Source of the DNA: Ruminococcaceae bacterium UBA5891
GTDB taxonomy: Bacteria; Bacillota; Clostridia; Oscillospirales; Acutalibacteraceae
Reading direction: 5' to 3'
Assembly: GCA_002431945.1 (NCBI GenBank)
Contig: DJET01000025.1
Span: 1-8,259 of the forward strand
DNA length: 8,259 nt
Shown here: piece after piece, positions 1-6,566 of the stretch
Position numbering within the stretch: the first letter of the stretch is position 1
Layout of the letters: each line of letters starts with the position of its first letter
Position numbers and translations under genes: made by a program
The notes under the pieces: model-generated
What the model saw: only the letters and a program-made list of their open reading frames with translations
Told to the model about the DNA's origin: nothing
The model's database searches: none

Positions 1-3000
1 TGTACGCCGTGCCCGACGGTGAACCTATTGAAGACAGGCGTTTTGAAGAATCGTAATTATAGCTTACGGAAGCGCCGCCGCTTGTAACGCCGCTCAGCAA
101 GCGGGAATCGCTGTTATAACTGTAATCGGTAACGGTTCCGTTGGGGGCTGTTTGGCTGAGCATATAGTTTAAGGCGGGGTGGTAAGTATAGCTTACGGTA
201 TTTCCCCTACTGTCTGTTACGGTTTCGGTGTTTCTGCCGTTTGCGCTGTATGTTGCCGAGGTTTTTATAACCGGATTTTGCGCGGAATAATTGCCGCTTA
301 CCGGAATAAATGCAAATTGCTGATACTCCTGTAAATGTGATTCGTAAGCATAACAATTAGAATCCGAGCCGTCCAAGCTGTATCCGGTATCGGCAATATC
401 CAAACGGTATATATTACCCTTTAGCTTGGTTAAGCTGAATTTTTGATAAGGCACTGCCCCTGCCGAATAAATCGCAACCCTTGCCGTATTATACAGAGCG
501 GATGGCTCAACACTCAACAAAGAATTCGGTGCACATTCGGGCGATAAGCCGTATGTGCCGTCTGAATTTTTAATAAGCTTCCATCGCTGTGCCGAATTTT
601 TACCCAAAATCCAATATTTTACGGCGGTTCCGTTTGCCGTACCGAAGTTATCTGTATCCAAATATTTGCCGTAAAACAAATTTTGTATGTAATAATATGT
701 TCCTTCGGAGAGTCCGCTTCCGTATGTATCGGCTGAAACGGCATTACCAAAGCTATCGTAACCGTAATAAGTGCTGTTGCCGCCGGCAGATACGATATCC
801 AACTGCCGAGGGTTGGCTAAATTATACGTATAAAGTATTTTACTGCCGGAAATACTGCTTTCCTTAATAAGCTGATTATTCCCGTCATACTTAAAGGTAT
901 ATTCTTCCTTACCCTGCAAATCTACCGTGCTTATAAGATTACCGTTGCTGTCGTACGTAAAGCTTGTGCCGAAAGTATCCTTTATAAGCTGGGCGTTATC
1001 AAAATAAACGGTATTGCAATTGTTATAATAAAGCAGCCAAAACTGTATGTTGTCATAATCGCCGGAAGCTTTTGCGGCTCCGCTTACCTTTTGCCATTCG
1101 GTGGTATAAGAATTGAAAATTATATTTTGTTCATTAACGGTATTGCTGTTTTTTGTAAACCTTACAAGCAGCGTAAACTGCCAGCCGTTTGCCGGCACGG
1201 AATTCGCCCTTGCAAAGGCAGAGGCCACATAGCTGTCTCCGCTTTTGCCGTTAGGTATACTGATATTCTGAATGCACTGCGGGTATTCATTGCAGTTGCC
1301 GGCAAGCTTTACGGAATTAGTACCCGATATTTTACATTCCGAAGTTACGCTGCCCTCGCTCGCAAGAAATGACCAGCCAAACGGAGCGGGTGACGCTTCC
1401 TGTTCAAAGCCTGAATTTTCAAGCAGATTATAATCGGACAGATCCCCTGCTTCAAGCTGTATATTATCAAAATATACGCTGCCACGCGCTCCGCTGAGGT
1501 TCATACATATGCTCACATACTCCGATCTTTTTGCGGTAAACGTTAAGGACAGTCTTTGCCATTCGTCGGCAGGCTCTGAAATAAATTCGCTCTCGTAAAT
1601 TTTTTCGGTATCAATAAACATTAAGGAAGCGCCGCCGCCCTGCGGCGACATTCCCGCCGTATTTGCATAAGCGGAAAGCGTATATGTTTTACCGCCCTCA
1701 ATATAAATGTAATAAAAGCCTATCGCCCTTGTGCAATCGCTGCTTTCCGGTCTTGTAATTTTATACGAGCGGCTGCCTATGCGGCTTTTTTCGGTTGTGT
1801 ATTCTCCCGTTGCCGAAACTGCCGTTTCATTCCATGCAACAAACTCGTGATTACCGTCATATTCAAAGCTGTGGTTTTTAAGCAGATTAACCGTGCTTTT
1901 TTGCGTTTTGCTTAAAAAGGTAAGCTTATCGGTACCGGCAGCCGCAGAACTGCCGTTATTATATTCATAATATTGACCGTATCCGTTGCCGTCGTTTTCG
2001 GTTATATCAACCGAGCTTTTAAGCGTGCCGTTTTGGGCAAAGGTGTACAAATACTTCCTGTTATTTGTCACATCGTTAAACACCGTTGCGGCAGGCTGAT
2101 ACTGCATTGTCATTTCAGAGCCCAATTCCAAATTGCTGCCGTATTCGGCTACATAATTCACCCTTAGCGGAACGGACCATTTATAATTATAAACAAAGCT
2201 TTTACCGCCTATATCAACAGCCTTGTAAAGGTATTTTGTATTATTGTAATAATGATATTGGGCGCTTGTGCCGTCCGGATAATAAATATCGCTTATGCAG
2301 TTATTAGGCACAGTTACATGATTATTATATCCTACATATATGGTTTTGATCGCTGTGCCGTCGGAATACTTAACCCCTGTTAAAAAACCGTATTCGTTAT
2401 AATCAAAATCTACGCTGTTTCCGGTTGAGGAATAAACCTTTAATACGCGATTAAGATTTGCAGGATCTAAAATAATCATTATGCTATTGCTATAAGTATC
2501 CTCAACCTTGTATAAATACCATTGATTTAATGTGCCGTTACGCGTGAAATACATATTTGTTCCGCTGCTGTCGGTCATTCGGTAATCTCCGGTGGACTCA
2601 ATAAAATATACCTTTCTGTCGGGATTTATTTCATCACTCCAAATTCCTGTAGCACTGTCAACGGTAAAGTAATGGTCTGTGCCGTCTGCGTCTGTATATT
2701 TAACATATTGCGTACTGTTATAATTTGATTTTACGGACCAATCGATCTTTTGCGCCCAATTAAGCTGCCATCCGCAGCCATACGGCGTTTCGCTGCCGCC
2801 GGTTTTGCCCAAATTATAAACTAATGATACGGAAACGGGAGCTAATGAACCTGCGCTGTTGAAAATTTCATTTATAAGGGTTAAATTTCCGGTTAAATCA
2901 TTTACATATCCGGTACCGGCATATCCCAAATTTTGCGTATGGTATGAATAATAGCTTTCAATCCCGCTTGTATTTACATATTGATAAAGCAATTGCGGGC

Positions 3001-4405
3001 GGGCTTCGGCAGGCAGGTACTTACCGTTGGTTGAACAGAAAAACGAATCGAAAACACTGCCGTCGGACGGGAGCGCGGCATATTTTAATAAAACGCCGTA
3101 ATTGCCGCTGTATCCCTCGGTCCATTCGTTCATCAGCTTGGTAATATCCCAGTTATAATAATGCCCGTCTCCGTCAACAACGGCGCAGGACTCTACGGTA
3201 TTATCGTAAAAACCGTTTTGCGGATTTATATTATTATAGGTTGCGGTCGTTTCCTCCCACGAACGTAAAATTTTATGTGCGGTTATATATAAGGGCGGAT
3301 TAAAGCTATTTGCATTTGAATACTTTATGTTTGAAGTATCGTATGCGCCGTATGGTGCCAAAATCAACTGCGCATTTACAATTTTATCGCCGCTTGAAAG
3401 CGAGGGAGTAGGAAATTTAAGCATTGCATATCCGTCGTTACGGATTCTGATATGATTGTTCACATCATAATTCGCATTCGGATTACCGGCGATAATATGC
3501 GTATCCTGTATTGCGTTTCGGTCTACCGTTGCACTCATTAAAGGGTCAACGGTTACAGGATATTTTGCGGTTTCCGGAATATCCCAGCTAAGCGAAACCG
3601 TAACCTTACTGTTTTGTTTTTTTACAATTTCCAGCTTTATACTATCAAAGTATTCTCCGCTTGCGTCCCACATAGCCGGTGCGGAAACGGTTATAATTAA
3701 ATTTCCCGCCTTGTCGTACAGTTCAATGCTTTTATCATCTTTTTGAACAGCGCTTATACTGCCGTTTAAGTGATATGTATAATTTAAGCTGTTAAAATCG
3801 GTTTTTTCCTTTAAAATAATGTTTTCTTTAATACAGGTTGATACTATTTCATATTCAATATCGGTGTTTTTAAAAATATTTTTATATGTGATTTTACTGC
3901 AAATATTCTTTAAAGTAAAATCATTATTATCCTTATTTTCGCTATCTTCTTCGGTTACGGATTTAACCTTCGAGGCGCCCTCGATAGATACCTTTATTTG
4001 ATTTGCACCCTTCTTAATTGTATATAATTTATTGGCATTGCTCTTTTTCATAAATTTTGCCGTTATTATATTGCTTTGATTTGAAAATACATCATCATTT
4101 CCGTCGTTTTCGACGGTAAGGCTGTTGTTAATCTCCTCTAACTCGCCGTTTTGATTTTCATAATGAATGTCGTACGGATATACAGCAGCCGCATAATTGC
4201 CGTTACGCATTAAAAAATGTTTAACGTTGCTTTCGCGTTTTTCTTTAATTTCGGAAATTATTTCCGTTTCGTCCGCAGCATTTGCGGGCATCTGATAATC
4301 CGGGGCTTCTTCGGCAGCAGCAGTCCCTGCCGGAATAGTTGTAATGATAACAGCCGCCGATAAGAGTATTGCAATTGTTGACATAAGCTTATTAAGTAAT
4401 AACAT
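1..4405 (-). CDS. Large secreted RHS/YD-repeat protein with DNRLRE, carbohydrate-binding-like and ricin-type lectin domains (C-terminus outside window)
   Basis: The frame is open from ATG 4405-4403 to the window edge: 1468 residues are visible and the 3' end is missing. The start is supported by an AAAGGAAG site 5 nt upstream. Residues 1-31 look like a Sec signal peptide (hydrophobic core ILLSAAVIITTI, cleavage near TAAA|EE, no lipobox cysteine). Residues about 65-95 match the N-terminal region usual in Firmicute RHS proteins (AAAVYPYDIHYE...EINNSL). Residues about 290-475 resemble DNRLRE (QDTHIIAGNPNANYD; later SWEETTATYNNI and ARPQLLYQY). Residues 484-800 are the RHS shell entry (GTGYVNDLTGNLT, GCGWQLNW) and beta-rich repeats. 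Residues 840-990 and 993-1140 are two jelly-roll, CBM-like units (NLLKNHSFE / NLLENSGFE; both end YFDNxQL). YD repeats follow at 1149-1215 and 1380-1468, separated by a ricin-type trefoil (1235-1369). By family knowledge such proteins form a hollow shell, often enclosing a C-terminal toxin or mediating surface adhesion. Which applies here cannot be seen. Confidence 0.9.
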   Translation of the reverse strand, partial: MLLLNKLMSTIAILLSAAVIITTIPAGTAAAEEAPDYQMPANAADETEIISEIKEKRESNVKHFLMRNGNYAAAVYPYDIHYENQNGELEEINNSLTVENDGNDDVFSNQSNIITAKFMKKSNANKLYTIKKGANQIKVSIEGASKVKSVTEEDSENKDNNDFTLKNICSKITYKNIFKNTDIEYEIVSTCIKENIILKEKTDFNSLNYTYHLNGSISAVQKDDKSIELYDKAGNLIITVSAPAMWDASGEYFDSIKLEIVKKQNSKVTVSLSWDIPETAKYPVTVDPLMSATVDRNAIQDTHIIAGNPNANYDVNNHIRIRNDGYAMLKFPTPSLSSGDKIVNAQLILAPYGAYDTSNIKYSNANSFNPPLYITAHKILRSWEETTATYNNINPQNGFYDNTVESCAVVDGDGHYYNWDITKLMNEWTEGYSGNYGVLLKYAALPSDGSVFDSFFCSTNGKYLPAEARPQLLYQYVNTSGIESYYSYHTQNLGYAGTGYVNDLTGNLTLINEIFNSAGSLAPVSVSLVYNLGKTGGSETPYGCGWQLNWAQKIDWSVKSNYNSTQYVKYTDADGTDHYFTVDSATGIWSDEINPDRKVYFIESTGDYRMTDSSGTNMYFTRNGTLNQWYLYKVEDTYSNSIMIILDPANLNRVLKVYSSTGNSVDFDYNEYGFLTGVKYSDGTAIKTIYVGYNNHVTVPNNCISDIYYPDGTSAQYHYYNNTKYLYKAVDIGGKSFVYNYKWSVPLRVNYVAEYGSNLELGSEMTMQYQPAATVFNDVTNNRKYLYTFAQNGTLKSSVDITENDGNGYGQYYEYNNGSSAAAGTDKLTFLSKTQKSTVNLLKNHSFEYDGNHEFVAWNETAVSATGEYTTEKSRIGSRSYKITRPESSDCTRAIGFYYIYIEGGKTYTLSAYANTAGMSPQGGGASLMFIDTEKIYESEFISEPADEWQRLSLTFTAKRSEYVSICMNLSGARGSVYFDNIQLEAGDLSDYNLLENSGFEQEASPAPFGWSFLASEGSVTSECKISGTNSVKLAGNCNEYPQCIQNISIPNGKSGDSYVASAFARANSVPANGWQFTLLVRFTKNSNTVNEQNIIFNSYTTEWQKVSGAAKASGDYDNIQFWLLYYNNCNTVYFDNAQLIKDTFGTSFTYDSNGNLISTVDLQGKEEYTFKYDGNNQLIKESSISGSKILYTYNLANPRQLDIVSAGGNSTYYGYDSFGNAVSADTYGSGLSEGTYYYIQNLFYGKYLDTDNFGTANGTAVKYWILGKNSAQRWKLIKNSDGTYGLSPECAPNSLLSVEPSALYNTARVAIYSAGAVPYQKFSLTKLKGNIYRLDIADTGYSLDGSDSNCYAYESHLQEYQQFAFIPVSGNYSAQNPVIKTSATYSANGRNTETVTDSRGNTVSYTYHPALNYMLSQTAPNGTVTDYSYNSDSRLLSGVTSGGASVSYNYDSSKRLSSIGSPSGTAY
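299..703 (-). other. Ricin B-type beta-trefoil lectin domain within the RHS protein
   Basis: Residues 1235-1369 of the RHS protein begin GTYYIQNLFYGKYLD and carry three QxW/QxF-type motifs: QRW (1273-1275), QKF (1321-1323) and QQF (1362-1364). The spacing of about 40-48 residues is that expected of the three lobes of a ricin-type trefoil. Such domains usually bind sugars. It sits between YD-repeat segments rather than at an end, so it is either inserted in the shell or displayed from it. Family assignment is from motif and spacing only. Confidence 0.72.
965..1888 (-). other. Tandem CBM-like jelly-roll pair within the RHS protein
   Basis: Residues 840-990 and 993-1140 of the RHS protein are two divergent copies of one domain. 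Each opens with NLL(K/E)N..FE and closes with (V)YFDN(I/A)QL. Between these lie features such as TYTLSAYANT and WQRLSLTFTAK in copy 1, and SYVASAFARA and WQKVSGAAKA in copy 2. This pattern fits the CBM_4_9-like galactose-binding fold often found in Firmicute RHS and surface proteins. They probably bind glycans or stabilise the shell. The ligand is unknown. Confidence 0.65.
2993..3538 (-). other. DNRLRE-like domain within the RHS protein
   Basis: Residues about 290-471 of the RHS protein. They start MSATVDRNAIQDTHIIAGNP, where DT.I..GNPN.NYD is the family hallmark, run through AMLKFPTPSLSSGDKIVNAQ and SWEETTATYNNI, and end YNWDITKLMNEWTEG...ARPQLLYQY. By family knowledge this beta-sandwich is common next to RHS shells and in extracellular carbohydrate-associated proteins of Firmicutes. 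Its precise role is not established. Confidence 0.72.
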
Positions 4406-4410
4406 AAAAA

Positions 4411-4418
4411 CTTCCTTT
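4411..4418 (-). promoter_or_regulatory. Ribosome binding site of the RHS gene
   Basis: On the minus strand AAAGGAAG lies 5 nt before ATG 4405. It selects this ATG over the in-frame ATG seven codons later (residue 8), which has no comparable site. Confidence 0.8.
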
Positions 4419-4460
4419 CACAATTGTAATTTATAATCAAGTGATATATTTCCTAAAAAT

Positions 4461-4489
4461 ATAATAACAAAGCGTTGATAATTTGTCAA
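4461..4489 (-). promoter_or_regulatory. Sigma-A type promoter of the RHS gene
   Basis: The minus strand reads TTGACA (4489-4484), 17 nt, TATTAT (4466-4461). The -35 is a consensus match and the spacing is ideal. Transcription would begin near 4454, leaving a leader of about 50 nt before the start codon. Confidence 0.72.
4475..4489. repeat. Imperfect inverted repeat over the shared -35 region
   Basis: TTGATAA-T-TTGTCAA is a 15-bp dyad with one mismatch per arm pair. It covers the -35 hexamers of both divergent promoters. It may be an operator for a dimeric regulator, or simply a result of two overlapping TTGACA-like hexamers facing opposite ways. Confidence 0.4.
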
Positions 4490-4511
4490 TATTTTCCGCA
4501 AAAACTATTTA
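4483..4511 (+). promoter_or_regulatory. Candidate promoter of the YetF-like gene
   Basis: The plus strand reads TTGTCA (4483-4488), 17 nt, TATTTA (4506-4511). It is weaker than the opposing promoter, and its -35 coincides with the -35 of that promoter. The predicted start near 4518 leaves about 50 nt of leader before TTG 4570. Confidence 0.45.
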
Positions 4512-4557
4512 TATGAATAATTTTATAATTATAACAAAAAATAACTTAAAAAATGAT

Positions 4558-4566
4558 AAGGGTGAT
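4558..4566 (+). promoter_or_regulatory. Ribosome binding site fixing the TTG start of the YetF-like gene
   Basis: AAGGGTGAT lies 3 nt (7 nt counted from the GGG) before TTG 4570. The earlier in-frame TTG 4483 lies inside the promoter and ATG 4513 has no Shine-Dalgarno sequence, so 4570 is the best start. Confidence 0.7.
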
Positions 4567-4569
4567 ATT

Positions 4570-5274
4570 TTGGAGATCCTTAAGGTTATTATCACATCTG
4601 CCGTTTCGCTTATTGTGTTATTTTTGTTAACAAAATTGGTTGGAAACAAGCAATTATCCGAGCTTAATATGTTCGACTATATTGTAAGCATAACAATAGG
4701 TTCGATAGCCGCCGAAATGGCTACCGAGCTTGAAAACCCCGAACAGCCGCTTGTGGCTATGGCGGTTTACGCAATTATTTCATTCGGGGTTTCGGTTTGG
4801 TGCTCGAAAAGCCTTACCGTAAGAAGGATAGTATTCGGTAAATCGGTTGTTTTGATGCAAAACGGTAAGCTGTTCCGTAAAAACTTTAAAAAGTGCCGTC
4901 TTGATTTAAGCGAATTTTTAATGCAGTGCCGCTTAAACGGGTTTTACGATCTTTCCGCAGTTGATACCGCGGTTATGGAGGCAAGCGGAAAAATAAGCTT
5001 TATGCCAGCGTCCGCCAAACGTCCCGCAACGCTCGAAGACCTTAATATTGTACCGAGCGGCGACGAGGTTTTTTACAGCGTAATAATGGACGGCAAAATT
5101 TTCGAATACAATTTAAAAAGCGCCGGACGCGACTTGAACTGGCTTAAAAACGAGCTTAAGGTTCAGGGCGTTAAATCCGAAAAGGAAGTTTATTTTGCCG
5201 CGCTTGATAAAAATGGTACGCTTAATGTATTTAAAAACACCGACGAAAAGCAAAATAACGATATTTTTGAATAA
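4570..5274 (+). CDS. YetF/DUF421-family membrane protein
   Basis: A 234-residue protein from TTG 4570, close to the usual DUF421 length of about 230. Residues 2-23 form TM1. The conserved loop VGNKQLSELNMFDYIV (24-39) corresponds to the G(K/N)(R/K)Q(I/L)..L..FD motif of YetF relatives. TM2 (about 39-52) and TM3 (about 61-79) follow. The cytoplasmic domain (80-234) contains the family pattern DLSEFLMQCRLNGFYDLSAV followed by DTAVMEASGKISFMP. By family knowledge YetF proteins are membrane proteins, some linked to sporulation or envelope stress, with no proven biochemical activity. The gene is transcribed alone: its promoter lies in the region shared with the RHS gene and a terminator follows the stop by 9 nt. 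A longer reading from 4483 would overlap the promoter and adds residues unlike the family. Confidence 0.88.
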   Translation: MEILKVIITSAVSLIVLFLLTKLVGNKQLSELNMFDYIVSITIGSIAAEMATELENPEQPLVAMAVYAIISFGVSVWCSKSLTVRRIVFGKSVVLMQNGKLFRKNFKKCRLDLSEFLMQCRLNGFYDLSAVDTAVMEASGKISFMPASAKRPATLEDLNIVPSGDEVFYSVIMDGKIFEYNLKSAGRDLNWLKNELKVQGVKSEKEVYFAALDKNGTLNVFKNTDEKQNNDIFE

Positions 5275-5283
5275 TTCCACTTA

Positions 5284-5328
5284 GGGTAGAGAGCGAAATC
5301 TGCGCTTTCTACCCCCGCTTTTTTATTT
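5284..5328 (+). terminator. Rho-independent terminator after the YetF-like gene
   Basis: The left arm GGGTAGAGAGCG (5284-5295) pairs with CGCTTTCTACCC (5303-5314) over a 7-nt loop: 12 pairs with one G-U. T6 at 5319-5324 and TTT at 5326-5328 follow after a 4-nt spacer. The minus strand lacks a T-run, so it acts rightward only. Confidence 0.82.
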
Positions 5329-5351
5329 AGAATTATTTTAAAAGCCGTTCA

Positions 5352-5380
5352 TTGCAAACTCCTTCTAAATACAATAAAAT
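5352..5380 (+). promoter_or_regulatory. Weak candidate promoter of the PAP2-related gene
   Basis: TTGCAA (5352-5357), 17 nt, TAAAAT (5375-5380). The predicted start near 5387 falls against the ribosome binding site at 5388, giving a very short leader, so the real promoter may differ. Confidence 0.35.
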
Positions 5381-5397
5381 TAAATACGGTGAAGATA

Positions 5398-5961
5398 ATG
5401 AACAAGCTTTTTAAAATTATACGCATTATAACGGTGGCTCCGATAGCCGCGCTTATAACGGTCATTCTGCTTTTTTGCTTTAAGCAAGGCTTTTTTGTAA
5501 ATAATGTTCACTTTGCGGCGGCAGTACTTACGCTTACCGTGCTGCCGCTTTCCGCCTACCCCGTAAGCCTGATAAAGCCCAAAAACGAAAGGCGGAGCTT
5601 TCAGCGTTCGCTTGCAATCGTATTTGCGGTGGCGGGATATATAATAGGTACCGCTTATTCGTTTTTAAGCAAATGTTCAAGTGGAGAAAAGGTGCTTTAC
5701 CTTACATATTTGCTTTCCGGCGTTGTTATAGCCGCAAATTCCTTTATATTCAAAAGAAAAAGCAGCGGCCACGCCTGCGGTATTTCAGGTCCTGTTACGC
5801 TGCTTGTATATTATTTAAGCCCCGCTTATGCTTTGGGGTATTTGCTTTTAATTCCCGTGTTTATCGCCTCGGTTAAAATGAAACGGCACACGCCATACCA
5901 GTTTATATCGGGCAGTATAATACCGATTTTGTGCTTTTTGGCGGCTGTAACCGTAATTTAA
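5398..5961 (+). CDS. Small polytopic membrane protein related to the PAP2 phosphatase superfamily
   Basis: A 187-residue, very hydrophobic protein with about six membrane segments (near 11-29, 38-58, 72-90, 97-117, 130-158, 172-187). ATG 5398 is chosen because GGTGA (5388-5392) lies 5 nt upstream; GTG 5389 overlaps that site. KRKSSGHACGISGP (119-132) resembles the PAP2 SGH/S.H motif, and KMKRHTPYQFISG (160-172) resembles the R...H...(D/Q)..G motif of divergent PAP2 members. The histidines would be H125 and H164. The position usually held by aspartate appears to be Q168, and no canonical K-x6-RP motif is seen. It may dephosphorylate an isoprenoid or lipid phosphate, or be a non-catalytic relative. 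The preceding terminator makes it independent of the YetF-like gene. It ends convergently on the SLOG gene. Confidence 0.75.
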   Translation: MNKLFKIIRIITVAPIAALITVILLFCFKQGFFVNNVHFAAAVLTLTVLPLSAYPVSLIKPKNERRSFQRSLAIVFAVAGYIIGTAYSFLSKCSSGEKVLYLTYLLSGVVIAANSFIFKRKSSGHACGISGPVTLLVYYLSPAYALGYLLLIPVFIASVKMKRHTPYQFISGSIIPILCFLAAVTVI

Positions 5962-6494
5962 AAAATGCTTAACTGTGCCTGCGGATAAATATTTATAATT
6001 TCCCTGCAGTTTTTTGCGGCGTAGTTTAAGGTTTCCATAGTTCCGCCGCGCTTGCCGTCATACCATGTTACCACATAATCGCAGTTATCAACCATAAAAT
6101 GATTGCGTTTAAAATAGCAGCCGCCGTAATATGTCTCCGATAAAACCACCGTTTCATCGGAGTTTTTTATTATATTGTTATAACGCTCCTTCCAGTCGTC
6201 GGGATATGCATTGCCCTGCCCCTTAAACGGTACGGCGCAAATAAGGCTTATTTTTGAGTTACCGCACCTTTTAAGCTTTAACACCGTTTCAGCCGCTATT
6301 ATATCAAATCCCATTGCCATACCTGTGTAAAATACGGAGCACCCTTTTTCATAAAGCGAAAAAACCGTGCTTTCAAGCGCGCTTAAAAATTCGTTATAAT
6401 CGCCGTTGCCGCCTGATAGCTCAAACGGGAATTTTGACGGACGGTAGCCTGTAAAACAGCACCTTTTAACGGCTTTTTCTTTTTTTTCGGGCAT
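5958..6494 (-). CDS. SLOG-superfamily protein, YpsA/DUF1273-like
   Basis: A 178-residue cytosolic protein starting at ATG 6494, with GGTGAT 4 nt upstream (6504-6499). Family motifs are clear: CCFTGYRP (12-19), FYTGMAMGFDIIAAE (55-69, the Rossmann-like nucleotide loop), AVPFKGQ (87-93) then W101 and RY (104-105), KRNHFMVDNCD (129-139), and GKRGGT (147-152). By family knowledge SLOG proteins bind nucleotides or nucleotide-derived ligands such as ADP-ribose or NAD derivatives. YpsA in Firmicutes is linked to stress and cell-division phenotypes. The length is normal for YpsA and no effector domain is fused, so this is a housekeeping-type SLOG protein rather than a clear defence sensor. It is divergent from the Lrp-family gene (72-bp gap) and its stop overlaps the PAP2-related gene's stop. 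Confidence 0.88.
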   Translation of the reverse strand: MPEKKEKAVKRCCFTGYRPSKFPFELSGGNGDYNEFLSALESTVFSLYEKGCSVFYTGMAMGFDIIAAETVLKLKRCGNSKISLICAVPFKGQGNAYPDDWKERYNNIIKNSDETVVLSETYYGGCYFKRNHFMVDNCDYVVTWYDGKRGGTMETLNYAAKNCREIINIYPQAQLSIF

Positions 6495-6522
6495 AACATC
6501 ACCGCAATACTGAAAATTATGA

Positions 6523-6551
6523 TTGACTAAACGGATAAAATATTATAATAT
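6523..6551 (+). promoter_or_regulatory. Promoter of the Lrp/AsnC-family gene
   Basis: TTGACT (6523-6528), 17 nt, TAATAT (6546-6551). An overlapping TATAAT at 6544-6549 has a 15-nt spacer. On the minus strand the same AT-rich block offers TATAAT (6547-6542) with a poor -35 (TTCACC) 18 nt away, which could serve the SLOG gene. Confidence 0.6.
6540..6551. repeat. Perfect AT palindrome in the Lrp/SLOG divergent promoter
   Basis: ATATTATAATAT is a perfect 12-bp palindrome lying on the -10 region of the Lrp-family promoter and on a candidate -10 for the SLOG gene. Lrp-type regulators bind AT-rich dyads and often autoregulate, so this is a possible operator. Such a sequence can also arise by chance in an AT-rich promoter. 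Confidence 0.35.
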
Positions 6552-6566
6552 AAATTTAAAAGGCAG

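Noticed and set aside
589..3144. Several plus-strand frames of 64-93 codons (589-867, 1091-1372, 1973-2167, 2086-2307, 2944-3144)
   Set aside because: All lie opposite the continuous RHS frame, have unlikely compositions, and lack ribosome binding sites or family resemblance. They are shadows.
3819..4001. Plus-strand 60-codon hydrophobic frame
   Set aside because: It is antisense to the RHS gene. The hydrophobicity comes from the Asn/Lys-rich minus-strand codons read in reverse.
1..4405. Frameshift or pseudogene in the RHS gene
   Set aside because: Reading all in-frame codons found no stop and domain order is continuous. The gene is cut only by the window edge.
4258..4440. Minus-strand 60-codon frame over the start of the RHS gene
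   Set aside because: It overlaps the signal-peptide coding region in another frame, and the RHS frame has the better start and ribosome binding site.
5958..6494. SLOG protein as part of an anti-phage system (Thoeris- or CBASS-like sensor)
   Set aside because: It has the stand-alone YpsA length and motifs with no fused or neighbouring effector such as TIR, nuclease or pore-former. The neighbours are ordinary regulatory and membrane genes.
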